Below, one piece after another: positions 8,171 through 17,859 of a stretch of DNA of 64,000 nt. Each line of letters begins with the position of its first letter. Positions within the stretch are counted from its first letter, which is position 1. The position numbers were made by a program, and so were the translations under genes. The stretch is from contig NZ_AUCI01000008.1 of the NCBI RefSeq assembly GCF_000429685.1, forward strand, positions 62,001 to 126,000, written 5' to 3'. The notes beneath the pieces are model-generated. The model worked only from the letters and a program-made list of their open reading frames with translations, was not told where the DNA came from and did no database searches. Origin of the DNA: Salibacterium aidingense DSM 18341. Its GTDB lineage: Bacteria; Bacillota; Bacilli; Bacillales; Marinococcaceae.

Positions 8171-9253
8171 GTGAAGTTAACCCTGGATCTGCAATATTTT
8201 CAGCAGGAAAAAACCGAAAGAGCCACTCCAAAAAAGAGGCAGGAAACGAGAGAAAAGGGCCAGGTGGCAAAAAGTACGGATGTGAATACAGCGCTGATTT
8301 TATTAGCGGTCTTTTTATTCATGTTTATCTATGCCCGGGTTCTTGGCACTCATCTTTATGATACGATGCAGACCGTTTTTACAGAGTACATGTTATGGGA
8401 GATCACGGAAGAAACGATCCCTGCCATTTTTCATGAACTTGCCCTGGAAACCGCTCTCGTTATCGCACCGGTGATGCTGGTGGCTCTTGTGTTTGGGGCC
8501 GGCGCTTCGATGCTGCAGGTTGGATTTTTATTTTCGCCGGAAGCAATTAAGTTTAAACCTTCCAAAATAAATCCGCTGAGCGGCATTAAACGGATTTTTT
8601 CCGTAAGAGCCCTGGTAGAGTTTTTGAAATCGATGCTTAAGATCACCCTGGTCGGTACACTCGCCTTTACGATAATCTGGCTGAACTTAGACTCGCTTAT
8701 GTTTTTGAATCAAAAAAGTGTGGCGGATGGGTTTGGAGAGATTTCCAGATTGACGGGTTTAATCGGGGTCTGTGTAGCGCTTCTTCTGCTTTTCTTATCG
8801 ATTCCCGATTATTTATACCAGCGCCACGATCATGAAAAGCAGATTAAAATGTCTAAGCAGGACGTCAAAGATGAAAATAAGAAGATGGAAGGCGATCCGC
8901 AGATTAAATCAAAACGGCGCAAGCAGCAGATGGATATGGCGACCCAGCGTATGATGCAGGAAGTGCCGCAGGCTGATGTTGTTATTACGAACCCTACTCA
9001 TTTTGCGGTGGCCTTATCCTACGAGGAAGACAAAATGGCTGCCCCAAAAGTTACTGCTAAGGGAGCAGACTTTGTAGCTTACCGCATTCGAACCATTGGA
9101 AGAAGGAACGATGTGATTCTTGTCGAAAACAAACATTTGGCCAGATCATTATATGATCAAGCGAATATTGGGGATGAAGTCCCGGAAGAACTGTTTAAAG
9201 CCGTAGCAGAAGTGCTGGCATACGTGTACCGGCTTAAAAACGAGCTGGTGTAA
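8171..9253 (+). CDS. flhB: Flagellar export switch protein FlhB
   Basis: FlhB switches export specificity from hook to filament subunits by self-cleavage. Four membrane segments occupy about residues 30-215. The cytoplasmic domain contains the cleavage motif NPTH near residues 274-277. The GTG at 8171 gives MKLTLDLQYF and 360 aa, the same length and a similar opening to B. subtilis FlhB, with GGAGG 8 bases upstream. The alternative TTG at 8156 would sit inside fliR. The motif implies an active autoprotease. Confidence 0.95.
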   Translation: MKLTLDLQYFQQEKTERATPKKRQETREKGQVAKSTDVNTALILLAVFLFMFIYARVLGTHLYDTMQTVFTEYMLWEITEETIPAIFHELALETALVIAPVMLVALVFGAGASMLQVGFLFSPEAIKFKPSKINPLSGIKRIFSVRALVEFLKSMLKITLVGTLAFTIIWLNLDSLMFLNQKSVADGFGEISRLTGLIGVCVALLLLFLSIPDYLYQRHDHEKQIKMSKQDVKDENKKMEGDPQIKSKRRKQQMDMATQRMMQEVPQADVVITNPTHFAVALSYEEDKMAAPKVTAKGADFVAYRIRTIGRRNDVILVENKHLARSLYDQANIGDEVPEELFKAVAEVLAYVYRLKNELV

Positions 9254-9283
9254 TTAATTGGAATGAGAAAAAGGAGTATCTTT

Positions 9284-11317
9284 ATGGGCACAAGAGAGTT
9301 TTCCGTTTTATTTGGCGTTATATTAATTGTCGTGATGTTAATTATCCCGCTTCCAACCTTTATGCTGGATATTTTGATCATTACCAACATATCTCTTGCC
9401 CTCGTTATTATTTTAGTCTCGATGAATACGAAAGAGCCGCTGGAGTTTTCCATTTTTCCGACATTGCTGCTTTTGGTTACATTGTTCCGTCTCGGTTTGA
9501 ACGTATCAACGACCCGTTCCATTCTTGGAAACGCAGAGGCTGGGAATGTGATTAACACCTTTGGAAATTTTGTGGTAGGAGGCAGTCCCCTTGTCGGTTT
9601 TGTTGTGTTTCTCATTCTGATTATTATCCAGTTTGTCGTCATTGTGAAAGGTGCGGAACGTGTATCCGAAGTCGGAGCCCGTTTTACCCTCGATGCGATG
9701 CCCGGGAAGCAGATGAGCATTGATGCTGATCTTAATGCGGGGATGATTTCGGAACAGCAGGCAAAACAGAGACGGGAAAAAATAGAAGATGAAGCTGATT
9801 TTTACGGCTCCATGGACGGGGCGAGCAAATTTGTAAAAGGAGATGCGATTGCCGGGATTGTTATCGTCATTATTAATCTTATTTTTGGCCTGGTGATCGG
9901 CATGGTAGAGCACGGTATGGGACTCGGAGATGCAGCCAATACCTATACGCTGTTAACTGTCGGGGACGGACTTGTCAGTCAGATTCCCGCGCTGCTGGTA
10001 TCCACAGCCACCGGTATTGTCGTGACAAGAGCGGCTTCTGAAGGAAATCTCAGTCAGGATGTAACGAGCCAGTTATTTGCCTTTCCGAAAATGCTTTATA
10101 TCGCTGCCGGTGCCATCTTTCTGCTTGGCCTGCTGACACCGATAGCCATTCTGCTCACAACGGCAATTGCCGCGGTTCTTGCTGTCATGGGATACATGAT
10201 GAGCCAGGCCGACCAAAAAGCGGTGGAACAGGAAGATGAGCCGGAAGAAGAACGAGAAGAAGAAGACTTAAAATCTCCGGAAAATGTAGTAAATCTATTA
10301 ACGATTGATCCTATTGAGTTTGAATTCGGTTATGGATTGATTCCACTTGCTGATACGAATCAGGGAGGAGACCTGCTGGACCGGGTCGTCATGATCCGAA
10401 GGCAGCTGGCACTTGAACTGGGGATGGTCGTTCCTGTCATCCGTATACGGGACAATATTCAGCTGCAGCCCAATGAATATGTTATTAAAATGCGGGGAAA
10501 TGATGTGGCAGGAGGAGAATTACTGCTTGATCACTACATGGCGATGAGCCCGGGAGTGGAGGATGAAAATATAACCGGGATTGAAACGACCGAGCCGGCC
10601 TTTGGTCTGCCTGCTCTCTGGATCGGGGAAGAAATGAAAGAGCAGGCTGAACTAGCTGGGTATACTGTGGTAGATCCACCGTCCGTTGTATCCACTCATT
10701 TAACCGAAGTGATCAAAGCTCATGCTCACGAGCTTCTCGGCAGAGAAGAGACAAAACAGCTGGTCGATCATCTAAAAGAAACATACCCAACCCTGGTGGA
10801 AGAAGTAACGCCTAATCCTCTTTCTCTGGGAGAAATACAAAAAGTACTCTCCAATCTATTACAAGAAAAAATATCGATTCGGAATCTGCCCACTATTTTT
10901 GAAACGTTGGCCGAATATGGAGCGTTGACGAAAGATATGGCACTGGTGACAGAATATGTCAGACAATCGCTGTCCAGACAAATTACAAAGCAGTTTAGCG
11001 TACCCGGCGAACCCCTTTATGTCGTTACCATGAGCAGCCAGGCCGAACAAAAAGTAGCGGATGCTGTCCAGCAGACGGAACACGGTAACTTTCTTGCCAT
11101 GAACCCGGAAGATTCTCAAAAACTGGCAGAAAACATCGGCCAGGAAGCGGAACGGCTGTCGGAAATGGGACAAACTCCTATTCTTCTCTGCTCTCCCGCC
11201 GTAAGAATGTACATTCATCAATTAATAGAACGGTTTTTCCCGCAGGTACCGGTTTTATCCTACAATGAACTGGAACCTAATGTGGAAGTACAGAGTGTAG
11301 GGGTGGTGAACGTATAA
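9284..11317 (+). CDS. flhA: Flagellar export component FlhA
   Basis: FlhA forms the nonameric ring below the export gate and docks chaperone-substrate complexes. The first half has about eight membrane helices and the FHIPEP-type motif (GARFTLDAMPGKQMSIDADLN). The cytoplasmic half follows a highly acidic linker (EQEDEPEEEREEED, near residue 320). ATG 9284 is preferred over ATG 9263 because AAGGAG lies 7 bases upstream and the resulting 677 aa equals the B. subtilis protein. The acidic linker is more extreme than usual. Confidence 0.95.
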   Translation: MGTREFSVLFGVILIVVMLIIPLPTFMLDILIITNISLALVIILVSMNTKEPLEFSIFPTLLLLVTLFRLGLNVSTTRSILGNAEAGNVINTFGNFVVGGSPLVGFVVFLILIIIQFVVIVKGAERVSEVGARFTLDAMPGKQMSIDADLNAGMISEQQAKQRREKIEDEADFYGSMDGASKFVKGDAIAGIVIVIINLIFGLVIGMVEHGMGLGDAANTYTLLTVGDGLVSQIPALLVSTATGIVVTRAASEGNLSQDVTSQLFAFPKMLYIAAGAIFLLGLLTPIAILLTTAIAAVLAVMGYMMSQADQKAVEQEDEPEEEREEEDLKSPENVVNLLTIDPIEFEFGYGLIPLADTNQGGDLLDRVVMIRRQLALELGMVVPVIRIRDNIQLQPNEYVIKMRGNDVAGGELLLDHYMAMSPGVEDENITGIETTEPAFGLPALWIGEEMKEQAELAGYTVVDPPSVVSTHLTEVIKAHAHELLGREETKQLVDHLKETYPTLVEEVTPNPLSLGEIQKVLSNLLQEKISIRNLPTIFETLAEYGALTKDMALVTEYVRQSLSRQITKQFSVPGEPLYVVTMSSQAEQKVADAVQQTEHGNFLAMNPEDSQKLAENIGQEAERLSEMGQTPILLCSPAVRMYIHQLIERFFPQVPVLSYNELEPNVEVQSVGVVNV

Positions 11318-12445
11318 ATGAAAGTGAAAAAATTTACAGCAAAAAATATGCCCGAGGCCATGACGAAGGTTCGGTCCGAACTTGGGGAGGATGCTGTGAT
11401 TTTACATTCAAAATATGTCGATTCGGGAGGATTTTTCGGTTTTTTTACGAAGAAAAGCATAGAAGTCGTTGCTGCAAAAGATGAATCACCGGCTCCTGCC
11501 GCTTCAAAACAGAAACGGGAGGTAAAAGAGAAGCCTGCGGCAGCGGAAGCTCCGCCAAAGGCAAAGGGGGATCTGCAAAAAGAGGTCACTGAACTGAAGG
11601 AAATGATCGCGGCGCTGGATAAAAATAAACATACGACGCCAAGCGGTTATCCGGTTCCTGTTCAGAACATCGAAAGGGTCCTGGAGGAACAAGAAGTGGA
11701 GGATCACCTTGTTCAACAAATCTTGAAACAGCTGCTGGCAGACTGGTACCGTGCTGCAGACGTCCCAAGCCGGGCCAGTATAACACAATGGACGAAAGCG
11801 CATATCCAGGAGATGCTTGCCTCCATTGACATGGGCCCTGTCCTTGCTTCGAAACCGTGGATTAACCTCGTCGGGCCTACTGGAGTTGGAAAAACGACAA
11901 CGGCAGCGAAGATTGCTGCCCACTGCCATTTGGAAGAGAAGAAAACAGTCGCTTTTATTACAACCGATACTTATCGGATCGCAGCGGTGGAACAATTAAA
12001 AACGTATGCGAAAATACTGGACGTTCCCGTAGCAGTAGCCTATTCCATAGAAGATTTCAGAGAGGCAAAAGAAAGGTTTGCGGACAAAGATTTGATTATC
12101 ATAGATTCGGCAGGGCGCAATTTTACCAATCCCCAATATGTCAAAGAACTTCAAAAAATCATTGACTTTGATGAGGATATGCAGACGTACCTTGTCCTCT
12201 CTCTTACATCAAAATATAAAGATATGAAAAAGATTTTTGAACAGTTCTCTTTGATTTCCATTGATCGATTTATTTTCACAAAAAAAGACGAAACGTTCTC
12301 CTATGGGGCCATGCTTAATTTGATGACCGCTGCCAATACTGGTGCTGCTTATGTCACGCACGGACAGAGTGTTCCGGATGATATGGAAAAAGCAGATAGG
12401 GAGAAGATGAGTGAATGGATTGTTGAGGGATACGGGGATGAATGA
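11318..12445 (+). CDS. flhF: Flagellar SRP-type GTPase FlhF
   Basis: FlhF is an SRP-family GTPase controlling placement of flagella. The N-terminal B domain (residues 1-110) is variable and basic/acidic. The NG domain shows the P-loop GPTGVGKT (186-193), the TTDTYRIAAVEQLKTYA motif, and DSAGRN in place of the usual DTAGR motif, as in other FlhF proteins. It starts immediately after the flhA stop and its end overlaps flhG by 8 bases. Length (375 aa) is typical. Confidence 0.94.
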   Translation: MKVKKFTAKNMPEAMTKVRSELGEDAVILHSKYVDSGGFFGFFTKKSIEVVAAKDESPAPAASKQKREVKEKPAAAEAPPKAKGDLQKEVTELKEMIAALDKNKHTTPSGYPVPVQNIERVLEEQEVEDHLVQQILKQLLADWYRAADVPSRASITQWTKAHIQEMLASIDMGPVLASKPWINLVGPTGVGKTTTAAKIAAHCHLEEKKTVAFITTDTYRIAAVEQLKTYAKILDVPVAVAYSIEDFREAKERFADKDLIIIDSAGRNFTNPQYVKELQKIIDFDEDMQTYLVLSLTSKYKDMKKIFEQFSLISIDRFIFTKKDETFSYGAMLNLMTAANTGAAYVTHGQSVPDDMEKADREKMSEWIVEGYGDE

Positions 12446-13325
12446 TCAGGCGCATAACCTCAGGCGGGTGCTGGAACAAAAAGAGAATACCGGCTTGAAA
12501 CAGACAAGAGTCATTTCGGTGATCAGTGGAAAAGGCGGGGTGGGTAAATCTAATTTTTCATTGAATTTTGCGATAGGCCTGGCGGAAAAGGGAAACAAAG
12601 TTGTTTTGTTTGATCTTGATATTGGGATGGCTAATCTTGATATTCTGCTTGGTATTCATACGTCGGGAGATATCGTTGACATGATAGAGAATGAAAAATC
12701 GATCTGGGACATTATGGAGCCAGGCCCATACGGATTACAAATCGCTGCCGGAGGTTCCGGCCTGACTGATATATTTGAAATGACCCCTTCCAAAAAAGAC
12801 CGGTTTTCCCGGCAGATGGCGATGCTGGAAGGGGCGTTTGACTATATTATTTTTGATATGGGAGCCGGCGCGGACGCAGATAGCATGAGTTTTATTCTGT
12901 CTTCCCATGAAACCATCGTTATTACCACCCCGGAACCGACTGCAATTACAGATGCTTATGCCATGATCAAGCATTTACATATGCAGGATCCTTCCCTTAC
13001 CGGATCCATTTTGGTGAATCGGGCGGAATCGAAAAAAGAAGGGGCGGGGACAGCGGAAAATCTGCAGCGGGCCGCCAAACGTTTTCTTAACAAACCGCTG
13101 GGCATTTTAGGGAGCCTGCCTCAGGATAAACATGTATTGCAGGCGGTAAAAAAGCAAGAGCCCTTTTTGCTGGCTTTTCCTTCTTCCCCCGCGGCCAAAG
13201 CACTCCGCCAGTGTTTGGAGGTTTACACGGGGAAACATGAAAACGTGGAAAAAGGGGAAGGCGCTTCCTACAAACGGTTTATCGGACAACTGAAAAGCTT
13301 TCTGAAAAGGGGGGAACAGGAATGA
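12438..13325 (+). CDS. flhG: MinD-like ATPase FlhG (YlxH)
   Basis: FlhG is a ParA/MinD ATPase that activates the FlhF GTPase and helps set flagellar pattern; in B. subtilis it also interacts with C-ring components. The deviant Walker A motif SGKGGVGKSNFSLNF and the DLDIGMANLDILLG motif are evident. The N-terminus DQAHNLRRVL resembles the FlhF-activating peptide of the family. ATG 12438 (GAGGG upstream) gives 295 aa; ATG 12411 would lengthen the overlap with flhF. The stop overlaps cheB by 4 bases. Confidence 0.93.
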   Translation: MNDQAHNLRRVLEQKENTGLKQTRVISVISGKGGVGKSNFSLNFAIGLAEKGNKVVLFDLDIGMANLDILLGIHTSGDIVDMIENEKSIWDIMEPGPYGLQIAAGGSGLTDIFEMTPSKKDRFSRQMAMLEGAFDYIIFDMGAGADADSMSFILSSHETIVITTPEPTAITDAYAMIKHLHMQDPSLTGSILVNRAESKKEGAGTAENLQRAAKRFLNKPLGILGSLPQDKHVLQAVKKQEPFLLAFPSSPAAKALRQCLEVYTGKHENVEKGEGASYKRFIGQLKSFLKRGEQE

Positions 13326-14398
13326 TCCATGTGCTGGTGGTAGATGACTCTGCGTTTATGAGAAAACTCATCAGCGATTATATAAATGAAGAAACGGATA
13401 TGACGGCGCAAGATACGGCCAGGAATGGAAAAGATGCGATCAAGAAAATCGGTCAGAAAAGCTATGATGTGATCACACTGGACGTAGAGATGCCGGAAAT
13501 GAACGGAATCGAGGCCTTAAAAACAATAATGAAGGAAACGCCTCTGCCTGTCATTATGGTCAGTTCCCTTACCATAAAAGGCGCGCGTCAGACTATAGAG
13601 GCAATGGAAGTAGGAGCTGTTGATTTTGTAGCGAAGCCTTCGGGGTCTATCTCTTTGGATCTGCATCATGTAAAAGAAGAATTGATCCATAAGATAAGGA
13701 CAGCGGCAGAAGTGGATATGAGGGCTCAAAGGTTTAAAACGCCGTCCCCCGCGCCACTGAAGGAAGCATCTTCAGAGACCCTTCCCGTTCTTCCAGAGAA
13801 AAAGATTATGTCAATTGCTGCTTCCACAGGAGGCCCGAAAGCATTGCAGCTTTTGCTGCCCGTACTTCCGGAGGATTTTCCGGCGCCTGTATTTGTAGTA
13901 CAGCACATGCCCCCGGCCTTTACGCGCTCTCTGGCAGAACGGCTGGATCAGCTGAGCAGGCTGCACGTCAAAGAAGCAGAAGACGGAGAAATCGCCAAAC
14001 GGGGAGTTGTTTATATTGCCCCCGGGGGAAACCATTTAAGCGTTCGGAAAATGGGGAGATCACTTGTCAATGAGCTTTCCTGCACCCCTCCTGTCAACGG
14101 CCACCGGCCTTCAGCCAATGTCCTTTTTTCTTCCTTATCCCAGATATCAGACTATGGACATATAGGAGTAGTTTTAACTGGGATGGGCTCGGACGGGGCA
14201 GATGGTTTATCGAAAATGAGAGCCGCCCAGTCCTGTTTTATTATAACAGAATCGCAAAAAACCTCTGTTGTATACGGTATGCCGAAAGTGGCAGCAGAAA
14301 AAGCGAAGTCAGATCGTATTCTCGATATTGAAAATATTGCCGGGTTTTTAACGGCTCATTTTTCTCCCGGACAAGGGAACAAAGGTGGATGGATATGA
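13322..14398 (+). CDS. cheB: Chemotaxis methylesterase/deamidase CheB
   Basis: CheB removes methyl groups from chemoreceptors when phosphorylated by CheA. The receiver domain has D8-D9 and phospho-acceptor D54. The esterase domain has the catalytic set S168 (AASTGG), H195 (VVQHMP) and D291 (GMGSDGADG). Length (358 aa) is normal. It overlaps flhG and cheC by 4 bases each, so the cheA and cheW genes that separate cheB from cheC in B. subtilis are cleanly missing here. Confidence 0.96.
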   Translation: MIHVLVVDDSAFMRKLISDYINEETDMTAQDTARNGKDAIKKIGQKSYDVITLDVEMPEMNGIEALKTIMKETPLPVIMVSSLTIKGARQTIEAMEVGAVDFVAKPSGSISLDLHHVKEELIHKIRTAAEVDMRAQRFKTPSPAPLKEASSETLPVLPEKKIMSIAASTGGPKALQLLLPVLPEDFPAPVFVVQHMPPAFTRSLAERLDQLSRLHVKEAEDGEIAKRGVVYIAPGGNHLSVRKMGRSLVNELSCTPPVNGHRPSANVLFSSLSQISDYGHIGVVLTGMGSDGADGLSKMRAAQSCFIITESQKTSVVYGMPKVAAEKAKSDRILDIENIAGFLTAHFSPGQGNKGGWI

Positions 14399-15033
14399 GT
14401 TTAACAGACGAGATCAAACCAATGCATCTGGATGTACTTCGGGAGGCTGGGAATATCGGAGCTGGAAACGCCGCCACGGCACTATCCCAGCTGTTAAATA
14501 AAAAGATAGATTTGAATGTTCCTTCCGTCAGGATCGTTGACTTTCAGGAAATGCAGAATATGGCCGGCGGAGAGGAAAAAGTGGTGGCTGCTGCCTTTTT
14601 AAGAGTAACAGGTGAAGCGCCGGGAAGTATGTTTTTGATTCTTCAAAAAGAGGAAGCGGAAGAACTGGCGTTTTCTTTAACGGGGAAAGAAGTGAATATC
14701 ATTGATGATTCTTTTGACGAACTGGCTGCTTCTGCGCTGAGAGAACTTGGCAATATTCTGGCTGGCGCCTACCTTTCCGCTTTGGCTGATTTCACCTCTA
14801 TTTCCATGCAGCCATCCGTGCCATCCCTTGCTGTTGACATGGCGGGGGCCATCATTAGTGCCGGCCTTCTGGAGATTTCCCAGGCCGGCGATTATGCGAT
14901 TGTCATTGATACCGTTATGGAAGAGGCCGGCAAGGAGGAAGCAGCCAATGCAAATGGGCAATTCTTTCTGCTGCCTGATCCGGAGGCCTTTTATAAAATA
15001 TTTCAATCTCTTGGAGTAGAATGGAATGACTAA
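14395..15033 (+). CDS. cheC: CheY-P phosphatase CheC
   Basis: CheC dephosphorylates CheY-P weakly and binds CheD. Both active-site helices are present: DVLREAGNIGAGNAATALSQ near the N-terminus and ASALRELGNILAGAYLSAL mid-protein, each with E-x-x-N. ATG 14395 is preferred to ATG 14389 because the AAAGGTGG Shine-Dalgarno abuts the earlier codon, while the later one has 6-base spacing and an ATGA overlap with cheB. The product is 212 aa. Confidence 0.94.
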   Translation: MSLTDEIKPMHLDVLREAGNIGAGNAATALSQLLNKKIDLNVPSVRIVDFQEMQNMAGGEEKVVAAAFLRVTGEAPGSMFLILQKEEAEELAFSLTGKEVNIIDDSFDELAASALRELGNILAGAYLSALADFTSISMQPSVPSLAVDMAGAIISAGLLEISQAGDYAIVIDTVMEEAGKEEAANANGQFFLLPDPEAFYKIFQSLGVEWND

Positions 15034-15529
15034 AATTCAGGAAGGACAGGTCGTGAAAGTAGGGATGGCGGATTGGAAAATGGCTGCTGCTCCGGATACG
15101 GTCAGAACTTCCGGATTGGGCTCATGCATTGGGACGGTTCTTTACGATGAAAAACAACAGCTGGCTGTTCTGGCTCATATTATGCTTCCTGATTCCGGGA
15201 TGGCTGGAAATAAAGAAATAAATCGCGCCAAGTTTGCAGACACCGCCCTTGCGGATATTTTTTCCGTATTACAGAGGAAGGGATGCCGGATGGGACAATT
15301 AAAAGCAAAACTTGCCGGGGGGGCGCAGATGTTTTCGTTTTCTTCCGGGAGCGAAATGATGCGGGTCGGCCCCCGAAATGCAGAAGCTGTCAAACAGATC
15401 CTGAGGAACTGTAACATACCGGTCACGGCAGAGGACACAGGTGGGAATAAGGGAAGAACGATTGAATTTGACCCTCAAACAAATAAACTTTCCATACGCA
15501 CCGTAAATCAAGGAGAGTCGTATATCTAA
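15026..15529 (+). CDS. cheD: Chemoreceptor glutamine deamidase CheD
   Basis: CheD deamidates glutamines on chemoreceptors and is regulated by CheC and CheY-P. The catalytic Cys34 (LGSCIGTVLYD), His51 (LAHIMLPDS) and Thr28 are visible in their usual context. The length is 167 aa. It overlaps the cheC stop by 8 bases. Its presence with CheC implies a full B. subtilis-type adaptation system, so cheA and cheW should exist elsewhere. Confidence 0.95.
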   Translation: MTKIQEGQVVKVGMADWKMAAAPDTVRTSGLGSCIGTVLYDEKQQLAVLAHIMLPDSGMAGNKEINRAKFADTALADIFSVLQRKGCRMGQLKAKLAGGAQMFSFSSGSEMMRVGPRNAEAVKQILRNCNIPVTAEDTGGNKGRTIEFDPQTNKLSIRTVNQGESYI

Positions 15530-15595
15530 TGATATTTGATTCCTGGGCATCCCAGTACAGGAGAGAAAAGCTAAAAGTATGAAAGGAGGCCGATC

Positions 15596-16366
15596 ATGCC
15601 GAATTCAAGTTCTTATGATCATCAGCAATGGTGGGATAAATGGCTCGAAAACGAAGATGATACAGCGGCAAATAAACTAGTGGAAGCCTATATGCCTCTT
15701 GTTAACTATCACGTTCAGCGAATTGGCTCCGGTCTCCCAAAAAATGTATCAAAAGAAGAGTTGTTAAGTCATGGCTTAAGCGGGCTGTACGACGCCATGA
15801 AAAAATTTGATGTATCGAGAAACCTGAAATTTGATACGTATGCCTCCTTCCGGATCCGGGGGGCCATTATTGACGGGCTGAGACAGGAAGACTGGATGCC
15901 GAGGTCGCTTCGTGATAAATCAAAAAAAATAGAGGAAACAATGGAAAGTCTGGAACAGCAGCATGGTCGTTATGTATCCGAAGAAGAAGTAGGCCGGGAA
16001 CTTAGGATGAATGCGGAGGAGGTTCGAAAAGTAGTAACCGAGACTTTTTTTGCTAACATGCTTTCCATTGATGAAGAAACACCAGAGGGAGAACGGGAGG
16101 AAACATACCGGGCTTCGATAGAAGATACTTCTTCCCCTTCGCCGGAAGATGTGCTTGTTCAATCCACGTCGTTTCATGAACTGGCTGAAGTGATGGAACA
16201 GCTCTCCGATAAGGAGAAAACAGTGATAGGACTGTTTTATCAAGAAGAAATGACGTTGACCGAAATCGGTGAGATTATGGAACTGTCTACCTCAAGAATT
16301 TCGCAGATTCATTCCAAGGCACTGTTCCGCTTAAAACAGGCACTTCTTAAAAAAGGAAATGTTTGA
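15596..16366 (+). CDS. sigD: Flagellar/motility sigma factor SigD (FliA/WhiG family)
   Basis: SigD directs RNA polymerase to late flagellar, chemotaxis and autolysin genes. Region 2 is recognisable (LMSHGLSGLYDAMKKFDVSR-like stretch, then FDTYASFRIRGAIIDGLRQE and DWMPRSLR). Region 4 shows LSDKEKTVIGLFYQEEMTLT followed by the helix-turn-helix EIMELSTSRISQIHSKAL. The length is 256 aa against 254 in B. subtilis. The start has a strong AAAGGAGG. A SigmaD-like promoter lies just after its stop. Confidence 0.96.
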   Translation: MPNSSSYDHQQWWDKWLENEDDTAANKLVEAYMPLVNYHVQRIGSGLPKNVSKEELLSHGLSGLYDAMKKFDVSRNLKFDTYASFRIRGAIIDGLRQEDWMPRSLRDKSKKIEETMESLEQQHGRYVSEEEVGRELRMNAEEVRKVVTETFFANMLSIDEETPEGEREETYRASIEDTSSPSPEDVLVQSTSFHELAEVMEQLSDKEKTVIGLFYQEEMTLTEIGEIMELSTSRISQIHSKALFRLKQALLKKGNV

Positions 16367-16393
16367 TATAATTATTTCAAATTAATTGCACGA

Positions 16394-16421
16394 TAAAGCC
16401 ATCTCTTTTTATGGCCGATAA
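16394..16421 (+). promoter_or_regulatory. SigmaD-type promoter upstream of fapA
   Basis: TAAA at 16394-16397 and GCCGATAA at 16414-16421 match the motility sigma consensus TAAA/GCCGATAT, with a 16-base spacer (the B. subtilis range is roughly 12-16). It lies in the 95-base gap between sigD and fapA. It would let SigD drive fapA, the small charged gene and swrB separately from the main fla/che promoter. Confidence 0.7.
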
Positions 16422-16461
16422 GAGAAGAAGGGCAAATTCCTGACAAAGAAGGCTTGATAAT

Positions 16462-17838
16462 ATGGAAGAGAATATTCGTGATTATTTCAAAGTAAAGGTG
16501 TCAGAAGACAAGCTTTCCGCCCAGGTGATAGCGATGGCACCGCCCGAAGATGCCGTATGGAGTTATACGGAGTGGGAAGCGTTTTTGAAAGATGAGGGGG
16601 TCACCTTCGGCCTCATTGAAAAAAACATCACACGAATTAGTCAGGACCCTCAATCTGTCGTTTATCCATTGGAAATAGCAAAAGGAACTCCTCCCGGGCA
16701 TGGAGCTTCTGCTTACATCAGACCTGCTGATTTTTATTCGGAAAAACAGCAGGGGGAAACAGAAAATATAGATTTAAAAAACGTTATAGACATACCAATG
16801 GTGGAAGCCGGGGATTTCACCGGAGAAAAGGTGGAAGCGGAACCAGGGAAAAATGGAACAGCAGTGGATGGAGAAGAATTAAAGGGCAAAGACGGGCTGG
16901 ATTTTGTACTCCGCCCCGGCAAAAACACAAGACTGGAAGGAAATGCTGTGTATGCTGTGGAATCCGGACAGGTAAGCGTGCAGAAAAAGACCATTCATGT
17001 TTACCCTCTTTATGAGGTGAATGGTGATATTGATCTGAAAACAGGTAATATTGATTTCACAGGCAATATAACAGTACGAGGAAATGTGCCATCGGGGTTT
17101 GAATTAAAATCCAAAGGGGATATCCGGGTATTTGGCACAGTGGAGGCTGCCTTTCTTGAAGCACAGGGATCTATTTATATTTCTGCAGGTGTTACAGCTC
17201 AGCAGAAGGGTTCCATTAAGGCGGGACAAGATATACACGCTACATATTTAAACGAAGCCAACGTCTCAGCCGGTGCCAATGTCCATGTAAAACAGGCGGT
17301 GATGCACAGTTACTGCCAGGCTGGAGACAGTGTGTACTGCGATGGCTCCAAGGGCCAGGTCGTGGGGGGGATGATTTCTGCTGTGAACCACATCAAGGTA
17401 AAGGAAGCTGGGAATACGATGAATACCCCGACTTCTTTTTATATCGGGATCCCTCATGATCAGGTAAAGCGCCAGAAAGCATTGGAATCGGCTCTTTTGG
17501 AAGCGAAGGAAGAAAGTGGAAAAGTAACCAGCCTTCTCCGGGCACTGGAACAAAAAGAAAAAGAAGGGGACGGGCTTTCTTCCAAGGAACGGGTGATGAA
17601 ATTAAGGGCAAAAAACACCCTCGATGCTTCGAAACATAAAGCAAGAGACGCTGCCGAAGATCTGCAGGAAATGCTTCATGTTTCCCAGAACGTGGATAGT
17701 GGTACAATAACCGTAGAGAAAAAGCTGCATTCCAATGTGGATATTCATTTTGGAAAATACCGGCGTAAAATCAATACAGCTTATGAGAAAGCAACGATTT
17801 CTTTTCAACAGGGAGAGATAGACCTCAGCGTCGTTTAA
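16462..17838 (+). CDS. FapA-family protein (DUF342, beta-solenoid)
   Basis: This 458-aa protein is a FapA/DUF342-type protein common next to sigD in many Firmicutes. The N-terminal part contains family stretches such as GDFTGEKVEAEPGKNGTAVD. The middle (about residues 170-320) is a glycine/aspartate-rich repeat region (GNIDFTGNITVRGNV, GDIRVFGTVEAAFLEAQGSI) suggesting a right-handed beta-solenoid. A coiled-coil region follows (340-420). The function is uncertain; polymer-forming or envelope/flagellar roles have been suggested for relatives. The promoter upstream looks SigmaD-type. Confidence 0.85.
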   Translation: MEENIRDYFKVKVSEDKLSAQVIAMAPPEDAVWSYTEWEAFLKDEGVTFGLIEKNITRISQDPQSVVYPLEIAKGTPPGHGASAYIRPADFYSEKQQGETENIDLKNVIDIPMVEAGDFTGEKVEAEPGKNGTAVDGEELKGKDGLDFVLRPGKNTRLEGNAVYAVESGQVSVQKKTIHVYPLYEVNGDIDLKTGNIDFTGNITVRGNVPSGFELKSKGDIRVFGTVEAAFLEAQGSIYISAGVTAQQKGSIKAGQDIHATYLNEANVSAGANVHVKQAVMHSYCQAGDSVYCDGSKGQVVGGMISAVNHIKVKEAGNTMNTPTSFYIGIPHDQVKRQKALESALLEAKEESGKVTSLLRALEQKEKEGDGLSSKERVMKLRAKNTLDASKHKARDAAEDLQEMLHVSQNVDSGTITVEKKLHSNVDIHFGKYRRKINTAYEKATISFQQGEIDLSVV

Positions 17839-17859
17839 TCTATTTGAGGAGGCGGAACA

